From contig NC_030386.2 of NCBI RefSeq assembly GCF_001625215.2, forward strand, positions 15,718,545 to 15,782,544: a stretch of DNA of 64,000 nt. Direction: 5' to 3'. This stretch comes from Daucus carota subsp. sativus (lineage: Eukaryota; Streptophyta; Magnoliopsida; Apiales; Apiaceae). The stretch's first letter is position 1, and each line of letters opens with the position of its first letter. A program made the translations under genes and the position numbers. Below the pieces are notes generated by a model. That model was not told the DNA's origin, did not search any database, and worked only from the letters and a program-made list of their open reading frames with translations. Below are positions 24,436-36,800 of the stretch, one piece after another.

Positions 24436-25871
24436 TTTCGGATGGACGTGATTATGGTGATTTTGGATACTACTTAGGGTTTGGCAGTTATCAGATTTTA
24501 AGAAACAAACGACCAAATATTAGTCTAAAGATTTATTAATTTTGATAAGTTCTTTTTTAGGAAAATTTAAGTTTGAGATTGAGTCCTATGTTGAATAGAG
24601 CACACTTATTACATATATCCCGTATACAAATATTTTTTGCAACTTTCCAAAAAATTATAAAACTAGTATTTTCAAAATATTAAAATTATTATTAGTTAAT
24701 ATAGGAGACTGACGATAGGATAATATTTACCTTATATTTACATAAGATTTGTGTATATATAGTTCATTACATATATATACACACTAACACACACACACAT
24801 GCATGTGTGATACTGAATAAAATTAAACACACACATGCATGTGTGATACTGAATAAAATTAAATATAGAAAAGTGTAAAATATAAATATAATGTAAATAT
24901 AAAATTATAAAGTACCTTCTTCATTCCGGTTTCGCAGTATTAAAAATATTTGTTAACTTTGTGAAATAAATAAATATAATGAATATAAATTATTATATTA
25001 TATAATTATCAGTTAATGAGCGGACAAACCAGTATGATGTTCTACCGAAAGTAAACAGGAATCAAAGAACTCTACCCGTAAATAAACACTAACCAAGAAA
25101 CTCTTCCTAAGATGTTTTATTTCACATATCTTCTTAACTTTAATATTGTCTACAAGACGAAGAAGAAAATGATATATTCTTTTGCTACAAAATGAAAAAA
25201 TATAATTTAAAATTAATCAAAATTTTATTTATCATATTAATATCAGAAAAACCATTTACATATAAATAATAAAAATATTTATTGTTTATAACTGATTTAA
25301 AATATAATAAATACGTTATAAAAGATGAATTTTAAAGAAAAAATATAATCAGCCGATTAATATATTTTAATCAAACACCAATTTATTAATACTAAAATAC
25401 TAACAAAATGATGTTAAAAATTAAACTACTTATATTCGCTCGTGCTTCGCGGATGTAAGGTTAGTATCGTTGAAAATATCACATGTTTTTAAAGCTTGAA
25501 ACCGATAATTAACACTAATAGTTTATAAAAATATTTAATATTTAATATTATAATAGAGATAATTATAACTATAATACTTTGAAAAGAATATTTAATTAGA
25601 AGGAGGAGTACAAAGTGCTACTAACATTGAAGTGAGCGTGGGCTAACATCCAAACACATTACGAAGAATTTGAGGCGAAAGATGTGCCTAAGCTGCATTT
25701 CTCTGCTTCTCTCGCCAAAATACCGGATTAGTTACATTCATTTATGTACATCTCATATCTACTTTATTTCTAGCTTAAACATCGGATTAACCACATATAT
25801 CCACACCAGAGTCTGGTAATCACATCACATCATCAACACATTCTTGTATGAATCTCACTGCCAAATCCTCA
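24436..25871. other. AT-rich intergenic region between divergent genes
   Basis: No gene is visible. An approximately 40 bp block, ACACACATGCATGTGTGATA plus ACTGAATAAAATTAA, is repeated in tandem at about 24790-24865. The right part should hold the PDIL5-4 promoter. Confidence 0.65.
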
Positions 25872-28800
25872 ATGATGCCTACTCGATTCAAATCCATGGA
25901 TTTTTTCAGGTTCTTTTCCCTTCTTTCATTCTTAGATTTCGATTTTTTTATTTTTCGTTGGATCGGACTGCATGCATGTCATTATTTATGAGGATTCATT
26001 GCATATTTGGACATTTCTCTGCTTAGCATGTCAAATCAGAAATTTAAAGGATTTCAGGCTGCTATTTAGTGCGTAATCTTTGCTTTTGCATCTTAGTATT
26101 ACAATAATTAGTACCAAGTAAGGTCGAATTATAATATGAATATTACGAGGAGTGAAATTTATGCGATGTGAGATGGGGGTCCAATTATTGTGGCCGTGAT
26201 TAATAAGTATAAAGTGAAGTTTGTAAGGCTAGATAATGTGTTTGATAAAGTGAATGTAAGGCAGAAAGTGAAGTTTGCATTTTGGGTATAATGAAGAGGC
26301 GATGCGAAGTTCAGCTCTGTATATTGCATCACACTGAGCCTGCTGCAGTTGTGAGGTGTAAGACAAAGTGGGTGCGGATCTGTATGAGCTCAGCTTGACA
26401 AAGGAGGACTTGGTGGATTTAGCTGATGAGGTGACGTTGAGGGGGAGTTTGAATTGCAGCACAGCAGCACGAGTTCTGGCAGAAACAAAGATCAGGCCTC
26501 GTATATGTTGAAAGAAAGAAAGGCAAGAGGGAAGAGGAACGATGTGAAAGTGATATGGCCTTGTTTGTACACGTTTTCGGATGATGGTCCTTTCAGGCAC
26601 AATTTTTGGAGTAATATAGTCCAAAACAGCATGATCCAAAAAATGGCCCTTCATAGCACGTCAAAACACAACTATATCTTGCGTTTTTTAGAAATGCAGA
26701 AAAATCTTGCTTCGCTGCTATTTTAGAAAATCCAGGTTGATTTTTAAAGCATGTACAGTATTAGTTGCGCTATTAAAGAACGCATATGAAATTTGTGTTA
26801 TGTACTTTTTCATTATCACTCACATGCTGGACTCCAAGAGTTTGCCGTCATTTACCATGGCAGAAACAAAAAAGTCGGCTTGAATCCAGATAGTTCGTAT
26901 CATATGCAACCACAGAAGCACATCACAATCAACAGAAGAAGGGGGAATTAATTTTGAATTGGAAACACAATTACATATTATGTTTTTTGTGCACTAAAGG
27001 GCCATCTTTCGAGACTCTGAGAATTTTACTCTCAAATTGTGCCAAGGGGGACTTTTTTTGACATTTTTGTGGCCTGCAAAGAAGAACGGAGTGGTTAAAG
27101 TAAACAAAAGAGATGGAACTACACAGATAAAAATCTCACCCCAGGCCCAAGTTCATACTATTCAAATATATCAATCTGCAAAAATGACAATTGGATGTAT
27201 AAAATACACCCACCCTTATCTTATTTTAGGTTCCGCCACTGGCCCACTCCACGTATATATTATGACAGAAAACTCAAAAAAGACCCGTACGTCGTACTCA
27301 TATGTCCCATCTTACTAGATTCACCGGATATAATATCCCCCGTATCCACTTTCGTGCCTTGTTTTAGATCGAACCCTGTTTTATGTAGTAATTGTTCTGC
27401 CCTAAACGTTGCATGTTATCGGCCGTGGTGTTAAAAAGACGATTAATCATAAACTTGAGTCACTCGTGTAATTTTGTATTATTTATTTACATTATTGTTC
27501 ATTTTCTTTGCAGAAAAATCCCCAGGGATTTAACAGAAGCATCAGTATCAGGTGCTGGAATGTCCATAGCGGCAGCTTTCTTCATGATATTCTTATTTGG
27601 AATGGTATAGTGGTCTATCTCCTTAGATATCTTGAGATTTAATTTAATTGATTTTATAATAATGAGTCACGTTTCTAGTGGCTATGGCTTAAATTTTTAT
27701 AAAGCCTGTTTTTTCTATGGGGCAGTGTTATTTCCAGAGCAAAGTTTCTATTTTCAGAGCAATTTGTGTTAGAGCTGCCTCGTGCAATGAAGCATGCAAC
27801 TCTAATACAACCTGCTCTGGAAATAAAATTTAAATTCCTTTTGTTTTTATATATTCCTAACATATGGTTTTACTTATAATTGTTAAACTGGTTTATATTA
27901 TTTGTATGATATTGGATCTACTTAGAAGGCATAACTGAGCAAATGATGATTTTGCTTTCCTGAAGGAACTAAATAACTATTTGATGACTACTACCTCTAC
28001 ATCAGTTATTGTGGACAATAGTCGTGATGGAGATCACTTACGCATTAATTTTAATGTAAGGTATGGTATTGTGTATTTGTCTAGTAATTTATATCTTCTC
28101 CCAGTTTTAAAGATCTCTATTCCAACAGTTGTAATCTTCAAAATTGAAGTAATGAATATTTAATAAATCTGAATCTTTATTTATGTGTACCTATTAACTA
28201 TTTTGGCACTCTCCTTGTTTTGGTTCATTTTCTTGACTGTCGTGTTTGCATATTATTTGTAAGAGATTGCTTTTCTTAGTTTGCTAATAAACATCTTGTG
28301 GTAACTTGTGGTAGTTTTCCAGCACTGTCTTGTGAATTTGCATCTGTCAACGTGAATGATGTCCTGGGAACAGTAAGTCAGTCATTTATTACTTTTTCGG
28401 TACATACACTGTCAGTAGTAATGATAATGTACACAGTGTGGATATATCATCCTTGAAGTCACTTGATTTTGCAAAATAAAACTTAATTGGCTAGGCTCTG
28501 CATACTCTTCTTTGCAGAACAGGTTGAACATAACCAAGGAGGTTCATAAAACTCCAATAGATACAGATCTCAAAGCTTCGGGTTCAGGATATTCTACTGG
28601 ACCACTTTTGAAAGTTATTAGGCATGACGCTGAAATTGATGTAGAATACACTGAAGGTGCTGTTTCACTGAATGCACATAATTTCGAGAGAGCTTCTCAT
28701 CTGTAAGTGTATATAAGTTGGCTTAGAACGCTTGATAGTTCCTCAATGATATATCTGTACTGACCTTATATTATTGCTCGACCGAATCTGTAATCTTCTG

Positions 28801-31800
28801 CAGGTATTCGATTTTGGTTGTAAATTTCTTTGCTCCATGGTGCTCTTGGAGTAAGCGCCTGGTATTGCTTTTACATTTTCTTGATCTTTTCTTAATCACT
28901 GATCAAATATCTAACTTCATAATAGGCTATTTAGAAGTGACATCTTTACTCTTTTGACTTCTTGACTTGTTTGTGTTGATGCTTTGTCTTCATTTATATG
29001 GTCTAGTTGCGGTTCTCCAACTTGAATCGGTATGTCATGAGGCCTATTCCGTAGGTTCTTATAAATTTAAAATTGATGTGATACTAAGAGCAGCATTATT
29101 AAATATGCAAGACAAAGCTGACATAGAATTGATAATATTGATCTGTCAAAAAAAGAAAAAGAATTGATAATAATATTGAGAAATGTCAATCTGCAATATG
29201 TATCACAGAATAATTGGTTTACCAAATCACTAGCAATTAGTTATGGTGTAAATTTCATGCAATAACAAAAGAATATATGTGCAACAACATGCAGGAGGGT
29301 CTAAGAAACACTAAAGATATGAACAAAAGGCCATGAACATATAGCATCTGAATTTTACATTCTCAGGCTTTTCGAAGAATATGTTTGCAATACTGTATCA
29401 AGTGTTCCGTATGCACATGTAATGAAGTGACTACTGAGAAGATATGATTTGGAACTACATTCAGATACTTTTAAATTTGGGTATATCCCTATTAAAGAAT
29501 CTCATACAAGGAATATTCCATGCCATCTAGGAGAATCAAGCAGGTGCCTAAGCGTCGGCAAAGGTGCTAGTTATATGCCAACTGCAAAAAAAATAAAAAA
29601 AGATATTACAAGCTTCTTATTATGTAAAATTAAGGATGCTGTAGCAGTGCCAGTTTGCTTTTCAATTAGCATGTAATGCCTTTTGTTCGGTCTGAAATGC
29701 ATATTCCAATAATAATCGCTCAGTGATATCATTATGGACTTCTGTAGTTCGAATCTCATTCAATTATACAATTATGAGCTCAGCTAATATCTATATATAT
29801 CCTGCATTGCGATCTTCTCCTTCTGTCAGAGACCTTCATGGGAGAGAGCTGCAAAAATCATGAGAGAAAGGTGTATTAGCTATTTCTGTTTATAGATGAC
29901 ATTTGAAAGTAGCTTCGAATGTTTACACTGAAGAATATTTAGCTAGTGAATTTATAATAAAATTTTTAGATATGACCCTGACGTGGATGGACGCATTCTA
30001 GTGGCGAAGGTTGATTGCACAGAAGAAGCTGAATTGTGTAAAAGGTATCTCTTAAATTGATTAATATTATTATCAAGGGCACTCAAATTTCTATATGCAA
30101 ATTGCAAATGGATCAAAAATTTGAAAATACAATTGTACTCGCAAGAGGGAAGCTGATTTTATTGTTCTATACTTTGTAAATAACAATTATTTCTTGCTAC
30201 TTATGAGCAGAATGCACTCTGGTGGGTTCCCTACTAATAGAGGAAATATAACAATTAGTTTTTTACTGATTGAGTAGGATTACTTTCGCAGCTTTTTGCA
30301 TGGAACACATAGATGCACCGCATATAATTGGAATATACATGACTTCTAATATAGTGTTTTCGTTGATTTACCAAATTATTAGAGTAAAAGTGGTTTAAGT
30401 GATCTTCTTTTACGGGTTAATGGATGCTGTGTACTGGATATTCAGGCATAACATACAAGGCTATCCCTCTATTCGCATATTCCGTAAAGGGAGTAATATG
30501 AGGTATTAAAGTTTCCAGAGTCCAGTTCCATTGTGTAATATATAAATATTTCAGGACTATATTGCTGATTTTTTTTCCTGAGATTTCGGTAATCTGTTTA
30601 ATTCACATATGGTTTCACATTTTATACTCTAATTCCTTTATATATTTTTTGTTATCAAATCTTTGTCTCAGGGAGCCCGAATCTTACTATGGAGATCGTG
30701 ATACTGATAGCCTAATTACTGTAAGAACTAAGAACCTTAGTTTAGAACAAATTAAACTTTTTGGCTTTATGAATTTAAAAATCAAAGGTTAAATATCGAA
30801 GTGATCATTCAAGTGGAAGTCATATATTACTTTACTCACCAATCATAACGGGGTATCATTTGAATAATCAAAATCATGATAAATATCAAACAAGTATTCT
30901 AAATATGTGCTCGGAGAGTAAAAATAATTTTTATGAAGGTTTACACATTTTTCTTGAATGTTACCACAACCAAAGGTTATGAATTCGGTTATGAATTCTA
31001 GTACTTATGATAATATATTTATATTCCAACAAGTTTATTTTACTATTTATTTTTAATTAAAACAAAAAAGTAACTATAAAATTAAAAATAAATAGTAAAT
31101 AAACTTGATATAATCTAGAGCAAAGTGATATACGACCTCCGCTTCAGTGACCACTTTGTTATTTAACCCTTAAAAATTAGGGGGGGGAAAGTCGGATGGG
31201 TTAAACGTGCGTAATTTTATACTAATGATGTGATATTACCACCCTTGCAGACAATGGAAGATTTAGTTGCACCCATCTCTGCGGACGCTCAGAAGATTAT
31301 TTTTGACTTGTCTAAACATCCTGCACCATCAACAGGAGGATGTAGACTTGAGGGCTTTGTACATGTCAAAAAGGTAAATAAAAAGGGTTTTCATAAATGG
31401 GTTGTCTTCAATCAAAATCAGACATTTCTTCTTTCTTTTAGTTTTTGCTAAATAAAAATAGAGGCAGTGTTAGATGACATTGTTAGGGCAACTGAACTTT
31501 ATTTCTTTTTCAGTATTTCTGAATTCAAAACAAATGAAAATTACAGCATACACCATACCACACGCCACAGATGAAAATCTGTGAATTGTGTTTATGTTTT
31601 AAATAAGGATCCATAATATATAACTTATGGACCTTCACAACGTGTGTGTGCAGGTTCCTGGAAACCTTGTGGTATCAGCTCGTTCCCCGGCCCACTCCTT
31701 TGATGCTACTAGGATGAACATGTCCCATACGATTTCCCGCTTCTCATTTGGTAAGAAAATCACTGCAGAAGGGTTTAATGATTTCAAACGGGTACTACCT

Positions 31801-32575
31801 TATCTTGGTCGAAGCCATGAAAGGTTGAATAAGCAGTCTTATATTACTGACCGAGGGAATGCAACTGCTGTAAATGTAACTGTAAGCTTTGTTCTTGCCT
31901 TATGAATATTAACATTACTCAATTTTAAGTGCGTACACTTTTATAACACACTTCACAGTGTTTCTTGTGGTCCTTACAAGTGCCTTCCATTCGGTTATGG
32001 TCAATCACATAAAACTAAATATGCACACACCCGCACTTTTCAGGATAATGATCGCACAATTTATTGTACTATTTGCAGATAGAGCATTATCTTCAGGTTG
32101 TCAAAACGGAGGTACTGACAAGAGCTCATAAAGTAGTTGAGGACTATGAGTACACAGCTCATAGTAGTTTAGTACATAGCCCTGCGCTCCCTGTTGCGAA
32201 GTTTCATTATGAAATATCTCCGATGCAGGTTTTGAATTTATAGAATTAGTCCTGGAGCATTTGAGTAAATTAAAGCGCTCATATAGTTAGTCTCTTAAAC
32301 TTTTGTCATTTCTTGTATCACCAGGTACGGATTGAAGAGGTTAAGAAGTCTTTTCCACACTTCCTCACTAATCTTTGTGCCATCATAGGCGGTGTTTTCA
32401 CGGTTCTCTCTGCCTCCCTCTCTCTCTCTCTCTCATTGTGTGTCCCGTTTTACATGTCTAGTTTGTAGTAATGGTTGCGATTATTTTGGTTGTATAGGTT
32501 GCGGGGATACTGGATTCTATTCTTCACAATACTATACGGCTGATTAAAAAGGTTGAATTAGGCAAGAATTTCTGA
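25872..32575 (+). CDS. PDIL5-4: Protein disulfide isomerase-like 5-4 (PDI/ERV41-ERV46 fusion)
   Basis: Fifteen exons give 467 residues: 25872-25909, 27514-27604, 27966-28060, 28315-28372, 28518-28702, 28804-28861, 29830-29870, 29970-30044, 30446-30502, 30672-30720, 31251-31373, 31654-31881, 32079-32228, 32325-32402 and 32498-32575. Phases agree at every border. The N-terminal part holds RKIPRDLTEASVSGAG followed by a membrane segment (AAAFFMIFLFG). A thioredoxin-like domain follows (VVNFFAPWCSWSKRL, DPDVDGRILVAKVDC, GYPSIRIFRKGS). The C-terminal half is ERV-like (PGNLVVSARSPAHSFD, MNMSHTISRFSFG, TDRGNATAVNV), with a second membrane segment (TNLCAIIGGVFTVAGILD). The active site is WCSWSK, a single cysteine where classical PDIs have CxxC; from memory other plant PDIL5-4 proteins also have one cysteine here. 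Likely role: ER-Golgi cargo cycling or redox folding. The start could be either of two adjacent ATGs. A MITE sits in intron 10. Confidence 0.93.
26159..26500 (+). pseudogene. Possible fossil coding fragment in PDIL5-4 intron 1
   Basis: Two stretches read like protein, in different frames and interrupted by stops: NKYKVKFVRLDNVFDKVNV at about 26203-26259, and DLYELSLTKEDLVDLADEVT at about 26373-26432. I do not recognise the family. The intron is unusually long (1.6 kb), which suits an inserted gene fragment, but chance cannot be ruled out. Confidence 0.3.
30786..31169. mobile_element. Foldback MULE-type MITE in PDIL5-4 intron 10
   Basis: The left end AGGTTAAATATCGAAGTG and the inverted right end GGGTTAAATAACAAAGTG match. 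The body carries the same blocks as the elements at 55465 and 56339 (AAATATCAAACAAGTA, GTTACCACAACC, TTATGATAATATATTTA). Flanks TTAAAAATCA and TTAAAAATTA could be a 10 bp target duplication with one change. Confidence 0.75.
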
Positions 32576-33841
32576 TAGGAAGCAGTTAGGCTTACTCATT
32601 GAGTACGATATCCATGTAACCGATATAATTGTCTCTGTATACAAGTTATCAGAATACAGAAAATTACAGTCCTCTCTGCTTTAGAAATGACATGTAATGA
32701 GGCTTCTCGGTTCTCTAGTGCTTGCACTCATGCATCTGAGTTTTGATCTTGGTGTACAAAGGTATTATGTGTTCTCAGTTGAAAACCTTAAACAGCTGTA
32801 CTTTACTAAAATTCACATGGCAGAGAATGACGAATTCCCCGCATATCCTCAATTCAACCAAAATATTAGTCTAGAAAATTTATGACTTCAAAAAAGATAT
32901 GGACAAATCGAATTTCATCATAAGCATGAATATAATTAACACAACAGAATCTAACTAATTTACATTCATGAATCCAACAAAAGGTTTTCCATACTCATCA
33001 TTCAACAATTAAATTACATAAATATAAATGTCAATTAATTTTTAGATTCAATATCAGTTAATTGTCTCAAACTCTTAAAATTACTGATAAGAAATATCTC
33101 TTACGTGTGATCAGAAAATTTATATTTATATTTATTTGAAGAATGAACCAATTATCTATTCATGAATTAAATAAATATAATAAAATAATAGTCAAAATAT
33201 TAATTAATTATAAAAAATATGATATTTTTTAAATGATTTATATCAAACTCGAAAAAAAAAATATATTGTTATTAATCCATTTGCATATATCAAATAAACT
33301 CGGCATCTTGTAGTAAGTTACAGGATGAATAACACAGACAATTTGTTGAGCACATAAACGAAATTGACAGTGTCATTATTTGTCCTTGTGGATATATATA
33401 CATACAAAATAGTGTATGTATATTCCTCAAGACCAGAGTGGGGAAGAGAAGCAACAACACTAACCTTCATCTCTCTCATTGACTTGTTCCCGCGAAACAT
33501 GGGCCCCACGCTTTTTTCGGGTAATTTATACACACATTTACTAGTTTATTAATAGCTAGACACATCATAGATATTCAATCATCTGCATATTTAGCAACTA
33601 AATTGTGGTGGCCTTTCTTTATTTATCATCACATTAATTTTTGATAAAATAAAGGTATTATTGTTTCACCTACCTATACACACAGATGTTGTATATGTTA
33701 AAGGCATGATCTTTGTGTGTTTTGGTGATTTTCTTGGTGTTTTTGATCTGGGGTTGGGTCTTTTTGGGTGATTTAGATGGGTTCTTGGTGATTTCTTGAA
33801 TGATTATATTTTTGGCTTTTTGAGGGAGGAGAAAGAGAAGA
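32576..33841. other. Intergenic region between PDIL5-4 and the Rab-GAP gene
   Basis: No gene was found. The last roughly 200 bp (from about 33700) look like a 5' untranslated leader of the next gene, rich in TTGGTG/TTTTTG. I looked for a ribosomal protein L14 gene, which I recall at this place in Arabidopsis, and saw none. Confidence 0.6.
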
Positions 33842-36800
33842 ATGTGGAGGGACTCTGGTGTCTCTACTGAATCTTTCTATCAAGTTCGGCCGGAATGTAC
33901 AGATGTTCCCAAGACCAAGTTTAAGATTCGGGTTCGTTCTTGATTCTTTCATTTTTTTTTTTTGGGTATGTATTATTTGTTTATAGGTTGCATTTTGTTA
34001 GATGTGATTATGATGCATTGCTTTTTTGGTTATAAAATGATTGAATGAAATGTTGGAGATTTGGCTGTGCCCGTGTGATTTTGTGTTTCTTGAGCTTTTT
34101 AATTATGTATAATTATAGTTTTTGTAGATTAAAGAATGATTATTGTTATGCTAATTTGGAGCATAGGTGATTTGGGTATTAAATTACGGCACAAGGCTTA
34201 TCGGCTTGTAAATATGATGCAATTGTAATTTGGATTTTGAAAGATATTAAGGAGTAGCTGAGTGCTTTACTTGGTACTGGAATGTGATGTCTTCTGTAAT
34301 GCAAAAACTGTAATCATGTTTGTTCCTTACCTTGTTTGATGGTCTTGACTAATCTAGACTTTTTAATCATAAGAGCTCATTAATTCAATCAAAAATGTAG
34401 TAGTCCTCAGTTTTTTTCTTATCCAGGAAAGTTTTCGTTTCTAACTTAAGCTAATATAGTTGTAACCAAAAGATTTCTTTAATCTAAAATAAAATCCTAA
34501 ATTTATATTCACTTTACATTTGATGTATACGTTCATAGTGTTAATGACCTTAGGGTCTGTCCTCTATCATTACATGATAAGTGATGAGGGTGAATATGAG
34601 AATGACTCCTTAATGTCTTAACTGGACAAAGCTTATCTACCATATTAGATAAGAATTACCTAGCATAATATGACAGCTTCATACATAATTTGATTACCTT
34701 ACTGCATCATAAACCTATTCTGCATCAATATCACATCATCGCCACAAATGTTATCTTTTAATGTGCTAAAGGTAAGAATTGGATGATCATGTTCATTAAA
34801 GTTGCCAGTGGTCTCACTCTTTATTCTGACATATCCTGAACCCTTTTGTGTGTTTTCCTGTCCAATTTCACTTTCAGGCTGGAAAGACCCTCAGTGTGCG
34901 GAAGTGGCATGCTGCCTTTAGTCCGGAAGGCTATCTTGATATAGGCAAGACACTTAGTCGTATACATCATGGGGTAAGATATACATTCTTGGACAAGATA
35001 GAGTTTGTTTAAAATGTGTTGAACAGATGGGCATTCTGCACTTGCACACACGGAATATGCAAAGAGTAGGGGAGGTTGTCTTTCTACCAAAATGTATATA
35101 TGGCACTTTTTTCTGTAATTGCTAATTCCTTTTTCAAGTCTTCGGAAAAGATTAAACAGAAAATAGACTCATTGGTACATTTGTAAATTTTTGAAATATC
35201 TGGGCTATGGCCTGTTGTTATTAGTCATCGTTTTATTTGACGAATGAACCATTAAACCTGTAGAGACATTACAGATGGTTCTCGCAACCCGATTTATGCA
35301 AAATGTGATACTTTATAATCTTCCAGAGTAATGTATTTCCTGTTCTTCCATCTTGAAACAAATTTGATTTGAGGCTCAAAACGTATATCTTACCTATTAT
35401 GTGGCTGAATTAGGGAGTCCATCCAACAATAAGAGGAGAAGTCTGGGAATTTTTACTGGGTTGTTATGATACTACGAGCACATTTGACGAAAGACAGCAG
35501 ATACGGCAACGCCGGAGGTAGTTCCTCATCCTTTTTGTTATATTCTATTGAAACTAATAGAAACTTCTGGCGATTTCTGTTGCACTATTTCTTCGTATAT
35601 GTAATCACAATTTGTCCATCTTTAAGCATCCTGGATCTCCCTCTCCTTTGTCTTCCTTAATCTCAATGCTGTGAAGAATGCATAGAGAAACTTATTTTTG
35701 TAAATATAACACTTTACTTGTTTTTTAAGTGGTCTTGACAAAATAAAACTTTAATGTTAAGAAGTGATTTCATTTCTTAAGGTGTGGGGATGCATCTGAT
35801 AAAGTAATCCATATATGGTAGGGCTTTAACATATTTGATTTGTCTACAGACATCTGTTCCTTCTTAACTGTAAGTGTAGAACTTAATTTACTCTCAGTAG
35901 TTATTGAATATCATGTCATGTAAAACTCATTCTATTCATATCTTTATGCCTTTAGGGTGAGATATGCACAGCTAAAAGATGAGTGCCGTCAATTGTTTCC
36001 CATCGTTGGAAGTGGTAGATATATTACTGCACCTGTAATTACTGAGGATGGGAAACCTATTAAAGATCCTATTGTGCTTCAACAAACTTATGACCGAGTG
36101 CAAGAAAATGGTAATGCTAAAAACTTCTAGCTTTCACCTATGATATCAAATTAAGTTCTAATTTTCAAAAAATTATATATAACAGATGCTTCCAACAGCC
36201 ATGAACACTTACTAGAGGCAGTCCCTGATGGACCTCAAGATGAGAAAGTAATCCAATGGAAGCTGACACTACACCAGATAGGTTAGTCACTAGTATAATA
36301 TTATTTAAGAATTAGGATCTAAGAGTTGGATATCTGCATTCCTTGGCCTAGTACCCTACATTTTGACGTTAATAACATGCACATGGCTTTTGATTTCATT
36401 TTATATGATTCAAGTAACAGTTTCAAATGTTACCCCACTACTTATATCCCTGTCCCCGTGCTCCTGTCAGCTGGCCAAGTTAGATACTTGAGAGGCGTTT
36501 TGGTCTTATGACCCTTTGTAATCCATTCCTTTCATCACTCTTTTTCCATATCCCTTCATTGCTTATCTCTTGCTCTTATCATATGAAAAACCACTCTGCT
36601 CTACAAGATGATACACCCTCGGTCTTAAGTTAACTATTCTGTTTGACATTTCTAGAGTCAAATTGACCAAATATGACTGAAAATTACATGTAGAATATAA
36701 TTCTTAAAAAATTAATATATATAGATTAAAAAATTCATTATGTACTGTAGACTTTAATTTTTTAGTTTTTTAAAATTGTAGCAGAATAATTTTGATATTC

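Noticed and set aside
25430..25460. CTCGTGCTTCGCGG near AT-rich DNA as a possible Helitron end
   Set aside because: No proper hairpin plus CTRR end and no matching TC start.
26229..26654. 141-codon minus frame in PDIL5-4 intron 1
   Set aside because: No recognisable domain; the weak protein-like signal there is on the plus strand.
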